NCBI RefSeq assembly: GCF_018916875.1
Contig: NZ_JAHLNO010000004.1
Location: forward strand, 451,924-515,923
Direction: 5' to 3'
Length of the DNA: 64,000 nt
Source of the DNA: Virgibacillus proomii
Lineage (GTDB): Bacteria > Bacillota > Bacilli > Bacillales > Amphibacillaceae
Notes under the pieces: model-generated
Database searches by the model: none
What the model was told of the DNA's origin: nothing
The model's input: only the letters and a program-made list of their open reading frames with translations
Shown: in pieces, positions 1 to 10,095 of the stretch
Layout of the letters: the number at the start of each line of letters is the position of its first letter
How positions within the stretch are numbered: the first letter of the stretch is position 1
Made by a program: the position numbers and the translations under genes

Positions 1-1090
1 GTTTTGGAATCAAACATTAACTTTTTCACATATTTGGAAGCTCCGAACGCTGTTGCTCTTTTATATTTCGAAGGATTGGTAATAAGATCCTAAGCTTTTT
101 CTAGTGCGGCTGCACGATCAGATTTTGCTTTCAAATCATATTTTCTACTGTAAAAAATGACTTGTTTTTCATCTAACTTTTTGCGGTCACTGTAATCTCT
201 TTTGGATAGAGCCTAGATTTTATTTTGAAATCTTCCCCGATAGAACGATAACCAGTTTGATCAAGTACATAATCTTTGAATTTCTTGTTTGCGCCACAGA
301 TGGAATAACTTAGGATATATCCATTTTTGGCCGAGAGGGTATACCAGAAATTATCTCCAGTGGTAGGCTCCTTTATCTGCGACAACGGTTGTTTTTTCCA
401 AGCATTGGAATCAATGTTTGTTTATCTAGCGTGTTTCCTGTATAGAGTCCATATGAAATGGGAATGCCATCTGTATCCATGAACAACCCCATTTGTACGA
501 TGGGATCGGGAGGGTGTTCTTTGAAAACCCCTTTTCTTCTTAATTTATCTTGTTCATCGATTTCAAAATAATAATTCGTCAAATCATAGTAGACTAGGCT
601 TGTGTCGCGACCCTGCTGTTTCTTGATTCATTCATGAATCCATAGTTGAAGAGTGTCCTTATGTTTATGGAAAAAGGAAAGACAACGATAGAGGTCATCT
701 AATGAAAAGACCATTTTCTTAAAAAATATTTCTTTGTTCTCATATGTTTTCCTTTTGGATGCAGGGTAAAGCAGTCGCGCAAACACAAGCAGCTTCATAA
801 TGCTGTTGGCATCGTAATCATTTTTGGGTGGCGCTGCCTATTAATCAGAAAGGTATGAATACCAAGTTCATGATAGATCTTGCTCAGTTTCGCATAGCCC
901 AAATTTTTACGGTTTATCCCATCGGTTTGAATGCGTTCTCCTTTGTCAATACTGAAAGTAATGGGTGAACAATCCATGTCCTGTTGCTTATTCATTCGTT
1001 GGATTTCTTCTGTAAAAAAGGTAATGGGGTCCTCATATTGCTTTTCCAAATCGTCTAGGTAACCAAGAGATTTAATGTTTTTGATCGGGT
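1..1090 (-). pseudogene. Broken IS1634/IS4-superfamily transposase, runs off left edge
   Basis: Minus-strand reading gives at least three fragments of one DDE transposase in different frames (about 1049-795, 582-373 and 385-173). They include a segment reading TNYYFEIDEQD followed by GLFMDTDGIPISYGLYTGNT, which matches my memory of IS1634-type transposases. Stops and frameshifts separate the pieces, so the gene is dead, and its C-terminal end lies left of the window. The family assignment is from memory of conserved segments. The remnant belongs to the insertion-sequence debris bordering the biosynthetic cluster. Confidence 0.6.
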
Positions 1091-1680
1091 TGTTTTAGTG
1101 ACCTTATCACGGTAGCTATGTACTATTAATAAATATATTCTTCCCAGTTTTTTTATTTTTCATTTTTCGAAGATACATATGACTTCCCTCACGATATCAA
1201 AAGCCTTGTAATACCTATATTATACTATATTACTCCATATTAATTTACTTATATTTGACAAAAAAATATAATAAAAATACCCGAAACCATTAATACTATC
1301 AACGGTTTCGAGTTATGTGATTATTATAGGTGCTGCAAAAGTAGGGGAGTATTATTGAGACTTAATTATATCGTAATATTTATTTTAAATTTCCTTGTCA
1401 AAAAATGTCGAAAAATAGAATAACAAGGAGAAAAAATATAAATAAAATTTAATTAATTCATAAAGTGTTGAAAAGTCATTCAATTTAGTGTATTATTGTT
1501 TTGTAGTTAATTACTAGTATTGCATAAATAAAATTATAGTTTGTCAAGCACTCTCGCTCTATAAAATTGTTTGCGGAATATTGGGAGTTATAGGAATAAA
1601 ATGCTTTAAATCCATTAAAAAACCCCTTATTAAGAGGAATAGGTAGTTCTGTCCAAATCCCATTATAAGGAGCAGCATAT
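1091..1680. other. AT-rich spacer between IS remnants
   Basis: No supportable gene in about 590 bp of very AT-rich sequence. It holds an imperfect hairpin at 1282-1310 (CGAAACC pairing with GGTTTCG). Read on the minus strand, this hairpin is followed by a T-rich run, so it may be a terminator left from an older minus-strand unit. The short open frames here look accidental. Confidence 0.5.
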
Positions 1681-1845
1681 GGACAAGAATACCACAAAAT
1701 CCACAATAAATGAACTATTAAACATTCTTGATGAACAGAAATTTTTAAACGTGATCAACGTTTCGGATATCGATCAGTACATAAAGAAACTGACAGCCTA
1801 CAAATTCTTGGAAGGAACTTTCAAAACAGCTCAGAGATACGGCGT
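1681..1845 (+). pseudogene. N-terminal fragment of an IS4-family transposase
   Basis: Starting at ATG 1681, the plus strand encodes about 55 residues beginning MDKNTTKSTINELLNILDEQ, which resembles the N-terminus of IS4-family transposases common in Bacilli. The frame then reads an unrelated tail and stops near 1845, where it meets a minus-strand transposase remnant. The rest of the gene is missing, so this is a truncated relic. It shows that at least two elements were inserted into or deleted across each other here. Confidence 0.5.
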
Positions 1846-1847
1846 TT

Positions 1848-2570
1848 GAAAGTGTTTTTCCGTGCTTGAGATCCACGAGCTGGTGCGGTATACTTTCGAA
1901 GATCTTGCGTTATGTTGACTTTATAAACCTATTGACAAATACCTTAGTTGGCCAAAGGACAGTCACTACATTCTTTTGGTCTTGTGTATTTCAATGTTTC
2001 ATATTTAGGATCAAAACTGTCATAACGGTAGGATTTATCGAGAAAACAGGTTAGGGCAAAGTGTTTATCAAACCCTATTGGCTCTCCTTCGTTTCGCTTG
2101 TTATATGCAATCACGGATTGTTGTTCCATTTGATGCACCTGTTCGTATATTGGCTCATAATCATAACCAGCATCCATGGTTTGATAGCGCAAAAATGGAA
2201 GAGGAAGACCCTTAAGTAATGGATAGCTGCCTTTCCATCATTTAAACTTCCGGGTGAGAAGAGAGATTGTAAAATGTATTGACTAGATGTGCCAACGGCT
2301 AAGTGTCCTTTGTAGCCAAATCAATAGACATTCTTCCCTTCTGAGTTCTTTTTCACGCCCATTTTGGGTCTTGAGGAACCTCGGCACCTAGTTCGGCTAA
2401 TGGAACGTCATTTTACAAGCCGGGAATAAGAAGCTTCGGAAGGAATGTTATCTGAAACTAGATATCCGCAGTTCAACTTAAAAGCAATCTCATCATGAAG
2501 ACGTTTACCCAAATTCTTAATCGTTGGGATACGCTTAGCATATCTCACATTTAGATGAGTGAAAATTCTA
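1848..2570 (-). pseudogene. Broken DDE transposase (IS4/IS5/IS1182-like)
   Basis: The minus strand from about 2550 reads MRYAKRIPTIKNLGKRLHDE. It continues through 2192-1944 (MRYQTMDAGYDYEPIYEQ ... YTRPKECSDCPLAN) and on past in-frame stops to DLRKYTAPARGSQARKN near 1860. This is the normal order of one DDE transposase interrupted by several frameshifts and stop codons. I recognise the type but not the exact family. It lies directly upstream of the first cluster gene, so that gene's promoter must sit in the short stretch of roughly 100 bp downstream of it or inside this relic. Confidence 0.6.
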
Positions 2571-2670
2571 AATCATTTATACTAATTATAACTAAATTAT
2601 ATGTTCGAGTGTCTAACTTAAAATACTATTTTTATGATAGTTTTTTGGGAGGGGAGGGAGATTTAATACA

Positions 2671-3693
2671 ATGAACTCCGTCATGATTAATCAGAAAACA
2701 ACTGGTCTTGATTGTGCAAATTTAGCAATTAATAGTCTGCTTGATTATAAAGGATATAAATACTATAGCACCCTATGGAAGCAGTGTGGACTTATGTACA
2801 TAAAAACAAAAGGAGATAGCTTCGGCCAAATTAAGGGTAATTACATGAAGATGGAAGAAGAATTTTGGCTAGTTAATGGGGTGACAGTAAAAACTTGCAG
2901 ACAAGAGAATCCTAATTTGCTATCAAAAGAAATTTGCGACTTTCTAAAAAAAGATGAGCCTATAATTGTATACGTTGACGTGTTTGAATTACCTTACAAT
3001 AAGTATTATAAAAAGATGCATGGAAGTCACTGCGTTACAATAATTGACCAGCAAGACAAAAGTTTCACCATAATCGACAATGTATTTAGGTATACTGGTC
3101 AACTTTCCTTCGAACATTTATTAAATGCTTTAAATATTTCTTTAACAGAGAATTCAACTACATCTTTGGAATATACTTATTTTTCTTTATTAAATGCAAA
3201 AATTCCCAAAAAAGAAGAAATGTTTGAAGTGGTCAATAAGAATAATCGATTTCTAAGAGGAAATATAAATAAAGAAGAATATGAGAGGATAAAACTTGAT
3301 AATAAAATAAATGAAATCGAAGTTGGATTGAATTCTATAAACCTTTTAATGGAATCATTAAAGAAAAATATGGGAATAAGAGAGTCTAAAGAAAAAGAAT
3401 GGTATAAAATCCATCGAGATCTTTCAAATATAGCAAACTTACATTATTCCTATTCCTATTTTTTAGAGTATCTGGCAAAAGACGTTCCAGATTTTGAAAA
3501 AATACAAAAGAGGTATTATAATTTAGCGAAAAATTGGAACATGGCTTCAAATTTAGCTTTAAAGGCCTCCATTAATTTTCAGGAGAGCCTGCTAGATAGA
3601 TTAATTAAGAAACTGACACTTATTAGGCAAAAAGAAGAAGATGTCATAGAGAACAGTGAAGATTTATATCAAAAAAACATTACGTTACTCTAA
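2671..3693 (+). CDS. BtrH N-terminal-like acyltransferase/peptidase-fold protein (first copy)
   Basis: A 340-residue protein whose first ~170 residues fit the BtrH N-terminal domain, the cysteine-protease-like fold that in butirosin synthesis moves an acyl group from a carrier protein to an amine. Visible marks are an early Cys in GLDCANLAINSLLDYKG, the segment EPIIVYVDVFELPY, then GSHCVTIID with a His and a following FTIIDN Asp, a plausible Cys-His-Asp set. Residues ~190-340 are helical and unassigned. The start follows an unusually strong purine-rich ribosome site at 2648-2661. It is the first gene of the cluster and ends 13 bp before the first NRPS start. The role as acyl transfer or release enzyme is inferred. 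Confidence 0.65.
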   Translation: MNSVMINQKTTGLDCANLAINSLLDYKGYKYYSTLWKQCGLMYIKTKGDSFGQIKGNYMKMEEEFWLVNGVTVKTCRQENPNLLSKEICDFLKKDEPIIVYVDVFELPYNKYYKKMHGSHCVTIIDQQDKSFTIIDNVFRYTGQLSFEHLLNALNISLTENSTTSLEYTYFSLLNAKIPKKEEMFEVVNKNNRFLRGNINKEEYERIKLDNKINEIEVGLNSINLLMESLKKNMGIRESKEKEWYKIHRDLSNIANLHYSYSYFLEYLAKDVPDFEKIQKRYYNLAKNWNMASNLALKASINFQESLLDRLIKKLTLIRQKEEDVIENSEDLYQKNITLL

Positions 3694-3706
3694 GAAGGTG
3701 TTTAAT

Positions 3707-6700
3707 TTGAAAGAAAATTATTATTCTTTAACTCATCCTCAACGAAGAATTTGGACGGTAGAAAAGGTGTATCCGGCAACCTCGCTACATAATATTGTGG
3801 GAGCATCTTTATTAACAGGGGAAGTTGATTTCAGTGTTTTAGAAAAATCGATACAACTCTTTATCCAGAATAATGATGGAATTAGAATTAGGCTAATTGA
3901 AAAAAGCGGTACTTGCTTTCAATTTGTGAAACCTTACGAAGACGAAAAAATAACTTTCCAGGATTTTAGTGAAAATGATTTCGAATACAATCAATGGGCC
4001 AACAGTGAAGCTAAAATACCAATAGATATTTATGAAAACAAATTATATACCTTCACACTAGTCAAAACAACTAGTAAGCAAGGTTTCTTTTTTAAATTCC
4101 ATCATATAATAACAGATGGTTGGTCAACTAGCTCTATGGTAGATAGAATTTGGGAAGTCTATCTTAAGATAAAAAATGGCGAAGATTATGAAGTTAAAAG
4201 TACAAATTCTTACTTAGAATATATTAAAAAAGAGGAAGAATATCTATCATCTACAAGATTTAATAAAGACAGGGATTTTTGGTTAGAAAAACTGAAGGAT
4301 GTAGATATTTTACCAAAACACAGTTTCTCCACAAACCTAGAAGGGGACAGAAAAACGTTTATTTTAGAAAGAGATTTAACAGAACAAATAATAAAATTAG
4401 TTAAGGAAAGAAAATGCTCCATTAGTTCTTTGTTTATAGCAATTATCATCATTTATCTCCATAAGTTTTATCAAAAGGAAGACATTACAATAGGAACTCC
4501 TGTTTTCAATCGCTCTGGAAAAAAACAAAAAAACATATTTGGCATGTTCACAAGTACGATTCCGTTCCGTTCGGATATTGATCCAAAAGAATCCAGGATT
4601 AATTTTATCGATAGGGTACATAAAGAATTATTTAAATGTTACCTACACCAAAGGTATCCATATAATATCTTATTAAATGATTTAGGTTTTGATAAGGTAG
4701 GTTTAGATGGTCTCTTCAACATATCTGTCAATTATTATAATAAGGAAATCTTAAAAAAGATTGATGGAGACTTGGTAGAGTTATTTGAATATTACAGTGG
4801 ATGTCAACAAGATTCTTTGCAAATTGTTATTAAAGATTGGCAAGAAGATGGAAGATTATCTTTAGATTTCGATTATAAGACGGACGACTATTCTTCAGAA
4901 GAGATTGACTACATCTTCAATCGTATTAATTTTTTAATGAAACAACTAACATCTAGACCATTACATAAGATTTCTGAGTTAGAGATACTGCCCCCACATG
5001 AGAAGCAATCATTAATTTCTAATAATACGAGTAAATTATCTGTTCCCGAGGATTTGACTGTTGTGGAACTTTTTGAAAATCAGGTTAAAAAAACGCCTAA
5101 TAATATCTCGTTGGAATATAATGGGAAATATCTAACGTATAAAGAATTAAATCAGAAAGCCAATTACTTAGCAAAATTGCTAAGGGGAAAAGGAATAGGT
5201 AGGAATAATCTTATTGGAATTAAGGTACAGCATTCCATTGATATGATTATTGGAATATGGGGAATTTTAAAGTCTGGAAGTGCCTATTTACCTATTGATC
5301 CTGATACACCGAATGAACGGGTTCATTATATGATTCATAATTCTAATACAACCTTGCTTCTAACGGATGAATACAATTTTATTCACGAAAATATAGAGAT
5401 TTTATATTTACCTAATATATTAAATGAAGAGGTTAGCTTGGAGTTTGAAACAAACCTACCATTGATAAATGAGCCAAATGATATGGTTTATACAATTTAC
5501 ACTTCAGGGTCAACCGGGAATCCAAAAGGAGCCATGATTAATAACGTAAATCTTCTTAACTATATATGTTGGGCTAAGAACACTTATATTAATCATCAAG
5601 ATGAATCCTTTGGATGTTTTACCTCACTTGCCTTTGATCTAACTGTTACATCAATCTTCGTTCCATTAATAAATGGAAATAAGATTATCATTTATAACGA
5701 ATATAATTACGATGAGTTTATCTTAGATATAATTCTAAAGGAAAATAAAGTAGATATATTAAAGTTAACTCCAGCTCACTTATCCGCAATACAACATATT
5801 AAGAAATCTAAATCTAAGCTTAAAAGGTTAATAGTAGGCGGAGATGACATAAAGGAAAGACTAGCCAGAACGATTTCTAACAACTTTGATAACCAAATAA
5901 CTATTTACAATGAGTATGGACCTACGGAAGCGACCGTTGGATGTATGATATATAAATATAACCAAGAGGAAAATCAAGGTTCTGTGCCTATTGGCAAACC
6001 AATTTCTAATGTAACTATTTATGTGCTTAATAATGATCGGGAACTTGTTCCTCACGGTGCAATAGGCGAAATATATATATCAGGTAAAGGCCTTTCAAGC
6101 GGCTATATTTCTAATGAACGTCTGACAAACAGTAGTTTTATTCCTCATCCTTTGATAAAAGGGGAAAGATTATACAGAACGGGGGATTTAGGTAAAGTTT
6201 TATTAGATGGAAATATTATATATATGGGAAGGATAGATAGCCAGGTAAAAATAAATGGTTATCGAATAGAAATTAAAGAAATTGAATCTCTCATGATGAG
6301 ACATGAGGGAATTGAGGATGCTTACATTGTTACTAGAACCAATACTAAAGGAAACAAAATATTGTATGCCTATTATAAGTCACCAATAAACTTAGAAGAA
6401 AATCGCGTTCGAAGTTATTTATTAGAATATCTCCCTTTATATATGATGCCGCACCAAATAATACGAGTGGATACAATACCTTTAACAAGAAATGGGAAGA
6501 TTAATAAAGACGCTCTTCCTCTAACTAGTAAAAATGTAGACAGAGAACATAATAACTCCATAATGAATGGAACGACTTTGGAAGTAATAGAAGTTCTGCA
6601 GGAAATATTAAATCAGAATTCCATTACACTGGAGGATAATTTCTTTCATTTGGGTGGGGACTCAATAAAAGCCATACAGATTTCCACCAAGCTAAATAAT

Positions 6701-8185
6701 GTGGGAATAAGGTTAAATGTTAAGAATATTATGTCTACTCCAAGAATACGTGATTTAATAGAAAAAACTACTTTAATAAAAAGAAAACATACGTTGATGA
6801 AGCCGGTAGAAGGAGAAATAGGAAATACTCCGATAGCAGCATGGTTCTTTAGACAAAACTTTAGTGTAATCCACCATTGGAATCAATCACTAGTATTAAA
6901 GTTTAATAGCAAAGTAAATATAGAAAAGTTACAGCTAACCTTTAATCATTTAATTCGGCATCATGATGGTCTTAGAATAAATGTCGATTTATCAAGAAAA
7001 CAAATGTTTTATAATCAGGAACATCTAAAGATGGAGCACGAAATTCTATTTTATCAGCTAGATTCTTTCACGAAGGAAGAGGCATTACATCATATGAACT
7101 ATATTGGGGAAAAAGTGAAATCTAGCTTTGATCTCGAAAAGGATTTACTAATAAGGGCAGTTTATTTTAGTATGGGAGATCGACATGAGGATTACTTATT
7201 AATAACTGCTCATCATTTAGTTATAGATGGTGTATCTTGGAGAATTCTCTTAGAAGATTTGGTGACTGTATACCAATCCTTAATAAACAATGCTGAAATC
7301 GAATTACCACCAAAAACAGATTCCATTAAAGAATGGTCCAGGGTTTTAGAGAATAAACAAAAAGAATTCTATGCTTCACAAAATTATTGGGACGACATGT
7401 TAACATCTATAAAAAAACTGCCACTTATAGATATGGTTAAACTTCATACAAATGAGGAAGTAAAAATTAGTAATGAAAAAGAATACTTGAATAAGGATGA
7501 TACCGCACTACTGATGGGTGTTGCTAATAAAGCGTTTGGTACCAAGACAAACGAATTGCTAATATGTGCTCTGGCAAGAACATTAAATGAATATACTGGT
7601 GACAATAAAATTTTAATCGAATTGGAAGGCCATGGAAGAGAAGATTTGTTTGATGAAGTAGATGTATCGCGGACAGTTGGATGGTTTACGGCTATGTATC
7701 CTATTTTGCTAGAATTCAACCAATTAGAACTAAATTCGCAAATAAAATCAGTCAAAGATCAAATTAGAAATGTACCTAATAACGGTTTAGATTATGGAGT
7801 TCTGACCCAACTAAGTAATGTTATTGACGATAAAACAAAGAATAAATTGGTTCGATTCAACTATTTAGGAGACTTTTCTCAGGCTCGGAATAATTTTTTC
7901 ACAATAGCAACGGATGTTATAGGAGAAGACATTTCCAAAGCTAATCATATGACGTGTTTGATGGATATAACAGTAATGATCATCAACGAAGTCATGGAGA
8001 TTAAAATACAATATAGCAAAGGATTGTTTAGTAGTAAATTCATTCAGGGGTTTTTGTCAACGTATATAAACGCGATTAAAACTGTCATGGATTATTGTGC
8101 TAACAATAAAGAAATAGAGTTTACCCCTACTGACTTCGATACAATTAGTCTGTCACAAATAGAATTAGATAGGCTATTTAAATGA
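3707..8185 (+). CDS. NRPS: starter C - A(Asn-like) - PCP - E
   Basis: About 1492 residues. Order by motif: condensation domain (HHIITDG at ~132) at the extreme N-terminus, so of starter or lipo-initiating position; adenylation (YTSGSTGNPKG at ~597, NEYGPTEATVG, YRTGDLG); carrier (LGGDSIKA, Ser ~985); epimerase (HHLVIDGVSW at ~1168, EGHGRED, NYLGD). By eye the A-domain code is DLTKIGEVGK, which I recall as an Asn code (bacitracin synthetase). The expected product is an N-acyl-D-Asn thioester, the leader of xenocoumacin-, amicoumacin-, zwittermicin- and colibactin-type prodrugs. I use TTG 3707 because AAGAAGGTG at 3692-3700 sits just ahead; an upstream ATG at 3656 lies inside the previous gene. 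The stop overlaps the next start as ATGA. Confidence 0.88.
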   Translation: MKENYYSLTHPQRRIWTVEKVYPATSLHNIVGASLLTGEVDFSVLEKSIQLFIQNNDGIRIRLIEKSGTCFQFVKPYEDEKITFQDFSENDFEYNQWANSEAKIPIDIYENKLYTFTLVKTTSKQGFFFKFHHIITDGWSTSSMVDRIWEVYLKIKNGEDYEVKSTNSYLEYIKKEEEYLSSTRFNKDRDFWLEKLKDVDILPKHSFSTNLEGDRKTFILERDLTEQIIKLVKERKCSISSLFIAIIIIYLHKFYQKEDITIGTPVFNRSGKKQKNIFGMFTSTIPFRSDIDPKESRINFIDRVHKELFKCYLHQRYPYNILLNDLGFDKVGLDGLFNISVNYYNKEILKKIDGDLVELFEYYSGCQQDSLQIVIKDWQEDGRLSLDFDYKTDDYSSEEIDYIFNRINFLMKQLTSRPLHKISELEILPPHEKQSLISNNTSKLSVPEDLTVVELFENQVKKTPNNISLEYNGKYLTYKELNQKANYLAKLLRGKGIGRNNLIGIKVQHSIDMIIGIWGILKSGSAYLPIDPDTPNERVHYMIHNSNTTLLLTDEYNFIHENIEILYLPNILNEEVSLEFETNLPLINEPNDMVYTIYTSGSTGNPKGAMINNVNLLNYICWAKNTYINHQDESFGCFTSLAFDLTVTSIFVPLINGNKIIIYNEYNYDEFILDIILKENKVDILKLTPAHLSAIQHIKKSKSKLKRLIVGGDDIKERLARTISNNFDNQITIYNEYGPTEATVGCMIYKYNQEENQGSVPIGKPISNVTIYVLNNDRELVPHGAIGEIYISGKGLSSGYISNERLTNSSFIPHPLIKGERLYRTGDLGKVLLDGNIIYMGRIDSQVKINGYRIEIKEIESLMMRHEGIEDAYIVTRTNTKGNKILYAYYKSPINLEENRVRSYLLEYLPLYMMPHQIIRVDTIPLTRNGKINKDALPLTSKNVDREHNNSIMNGTTLEVIEVLQEILNQNSITLEDNFFHLGGDSIKAIQISTKLNNVGIRLNVKNIMSTPRIRDLIEKTTLIKRKHTLMKPVEGEIGNTPIAAWFFRQNFSVIHHWNQSLVLKFNSKVNIEKLQLTFNHLIRHHDGLRINVDLSRKQMFYNQEHLKMEHEILFYQLDSFTKEEALHHMNYIGEKVKSSFDLEKDLLIRAVYFSMGDRHEDYLLITAHHLVIDGVSWRILLEDLVTVYQSLINNAEIELPPKTDSIKEWSRVLENKQKEFYASQNYWDDMLTSIKKLPLIDMVKLHTNEEVKISNEKEYLNKDDTALLMGVANKAFGTKTNELLICALARTLNEYTGDNKILIELEGHGREDLFDEVDVSRTVGWFTAMYPILLEFNQLELNSQIKSVKDQIRNVPNNGLDYGVLTQLSNVIDDKTKNKLVRFNYLGDFSQARNNFFTIATDVIGEDISKANHMTCLMDITVMIINEVMEIKIQYSKGLFSSKFIQGFLSTYINAIKTVMDYCANNKEIEFTPTDFDTISLSQIELDRLFK

Positions 8186-9321
8186 CAAAGGATTCTAGTA
8201 TGAAGATGGTACAACATAATCTAATGCAGGAAAAAATCTCAGAATTATTACCAGTACTAATGGAAAAGTATAATGTCCCAGGTATGGCTATAGCCATAAT
8301 GGAAGATGGAGAAAATTGGGTGAAAACACTAGGATTCGCCAATAAAAATACAGGAAAAAAAGTAGAAGGAAATACAGTCTTTCAGGTAGGCTCTCTTTCC
8401 AAGATCGTGACAGCTTGGGGGATATTGAAACTCGTTGAACAAGGGAAAATCCAATTAGATCAACCTGTAATGAATTATATTTCAAGGTGGCAATTCCCGC
8501 GGTCAAAATATAGTCTCAATGAAGTAACGATTAGACGTATTTTATCTCATACTGCCGGCCTTTCCGTTTCCGGTTATCTAGGGGTCCACCCTAACAAAAA
8601 GTTAAAAACTCTAAAAGAATCTTTATCTGGTTTCCTCGGAATTAATAGATTAAAAATTAAGCATGAACCTGGTAAGAATGCTAACTATTCAGGAGGTGGT
8701 TATACAATCCTTCAATTGCTCATTGAAGAAGTAACAGGTAAAACTTTCCATTCATTTATGGAAGATGAGATATTTCATCCTTTAGGAATGAGAAGCAGTA
8801 CATTTATATGGGATCAATCATTAATTGGAAGGGCAGCAGTGGGATATGGTAGAGGTAATAGTAAACCGTTATCTAATTACCGTTTTATTGAACAGGCTGC
8901 GGCGGGTCTTCGAACTACAATCTTTGATTTAGCCCTATTTTTAAAGGCACATCATGATACTGCAAAGCAGAGAATAGGGCCTAATGTGATAACAAGTGAT
9001 AGTTTACTACTAATGCAAAAAAGAATTGATAGAGTAATACCTTATGGTCTAGGGTACCAAATCGTAACAATACCAAAGGCAAATAAAGTTCTCCTACACG
9101 GTGGAATTAATAGGGGATGGCGATCTCGATTTATTTTACTGCCTAAGATGAATACTGGATTAGTTGTCCTTACGAATAGTAACAGTGGTGAATATTTAAT
9201 ACGTGAAATTATTAGAGTGTGGCTGGAAAGTAAGGTTGGGAAACTTTCTGATTTTAATAGAAAGGCGCTAAATTTAGGGGAAGTTGAATCTAAGATAATC
9301 CATAAATTATTGGGTTTTTAA
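8182..9321 (+). CDS. Class C beta-lactamase-like serine hydrolase (candidate prodrug peptidase)
   Basis: A 379-residue serine beta-lactamase/DD-peptidase-fold protein. Visible motifs are VGSLSKI (SxxK, nucleophile Ser and general-base Lys near residue 72), the downstream NYSGGGY (Tyr motif) and LLHGGINRGW near the C-terminus (the HGG equivalent of KTG). In xenocoumacin, colibactin and zwittermicin pathways a protein of this family removes the N-acyl-D-Asn leader, and it is encoded here translationally coupled (ATGA) to an N-acyl-D-Asn-type NRPS. Unlike ClbP or XcnG, I see neither a signal peptide nor C-terminal membrane helices, so it would act in the cytoplasm unless exported in another way. 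Other possibilities are an esterase or an amide hydrolase for self-protection. Confidence 0.8.
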   Translation: MTKDSSMKMVQHNLMQEKISELLPVLMEKYNVPGMAIAIMEDGENWVKTLGFANKNTGKKVEGNTVFQVGSLSKIVTAWGILKLVEQGKIQLDQPVMNYISRWQFPRSKYSLNEVTIRRILSHTAGLSVSGYLGVHPNKKLKTLKESLSGFLGINRLKIKHEPGKNANYSGGGYTILQLLIEEVTGKTFHSFMEDEIFHPLGMRSSTFIWDQSLIGRAAVGYGRGNSKPLSNYRFIEQAAAGLRTTIFDLALFLKAHHDTAKQRIGPNVITSDSLLLMQKRIDRVIPYGLGYQIVTIPKANKVLLHGGINRGWRSRFILLPKMNTGLVVLTNSNSGEYLIREIIRVWLESKVGKLSDFNRKALNLGEVESKIIHKLLGF

Positions 9322-9364
9322 CTTTTGTTTATAAAAACTTACATTTTTACAAAGGATGTATAGA

Positions 9365-10078
9365 TTGGAAAAAATAAAATTTTTTTGCCTCCCTTATGCA
9401 GGAGGGTCATCTTTCGTATATCAAAATTGGAGAAAATATTTGAATGAAAATATTGAGTTAATACCGATAGAATTAGCAGGGCGGGGGAAAAGATTTCGTG
9501 AACCGTTAATGGAAAATATCGAGGATGTAGTGAATGACATTTATAACATCATCGCTGAAGATCTAGAGGATGCAACATATGCTTTTTATGGGCACAGCAT
9601 GGGTACTTTACTAGTTTATGAATTATGTCATAAGGTATTAAATAATGGTCACGTACCACCTCTACATGCTTTTTTTTCAGGGAGGCTCCCACCTCATTTA
9701 AGGCATAATAGTGTTTTACATAAAATGGAAGACGATAAATTATTAGATACAATTTGGAATCTTGGTGGAACACCAAAAGGTTTTTTTCAAGATCCTGGCT
9801 TAATCGATATTTACTTGCCGATACTTCGTGCAGATTGTAAAGTGGTGGAAACGCATGAGTATAAGGAAAAAACATCTTTATTTAATTTTGGTATTAGCAT
9901 TATAAATGGAGAGGAAGATGAACTAACGAATTCAAAACTAAGTGAATGGAGTATTCATACCACGAATTCGACTGATTTCTATTGGCTAACAGGTGGACAC
10001 TTTTTTATACATCATCACTATAAAAAGGTTACCGAAATAATAAATAATACTTTGTCCCGTTACATAGTATTAAATTAG
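9365..10078 (+). CDS. Type II thioesterase
   Basis: An alpha/beta hydrolase of about 237 residues with the external thioesterase signature: an N-terminal FCLPYAGGSS segment, ELAGRGKR, the nucleophile elbow GHSMG, and a late His in GGHFFIHHH. Such proteins clear misprimed or stalled carrier domains in NRPS/PKS lines (GrsT and SrfAD family). With no integrated thioesterase in the cluster it might also help in release, but its family normally does editing. TTG 9365 is preferred because the only nearby ribosome site, AAAGGATG at 9351-9358, directly abuts the ATG at 9356 and is correctly spaced for the TTG. A 43 bp gap separates it from the hydrolase gene. Confidence 0.85.
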   Translation: MEKIKFFCLPYAGGSSFVYQNWRKYLNENIELIPIELAGRGKRFREPLMENIEDVVNDIYNIIAEDLEDATYAFYGHSMGTLLVYELCHKVLNNGHVPPLHAFFSGRLPPHLRHNSVLHKMEDDKLLDTIWNLGGTPKGFFQDPGLIDIYLPILRADCKVVETHEYKEKTSLFNFGISIINGEEDELTNSKLSEWSIHTTNSTDFYWLTGGHFFIHHHYKKVTEIINNTLSRYIVLN

Positions 10079-10095
10079 AAAAGAGGTAGGCTAAT

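Noticed and set aside
1866..2054. Plus-strand open frame of 62 residues
   Set aside because: It lies antisense to a recognisable transposase remnant and has no ribosome site.
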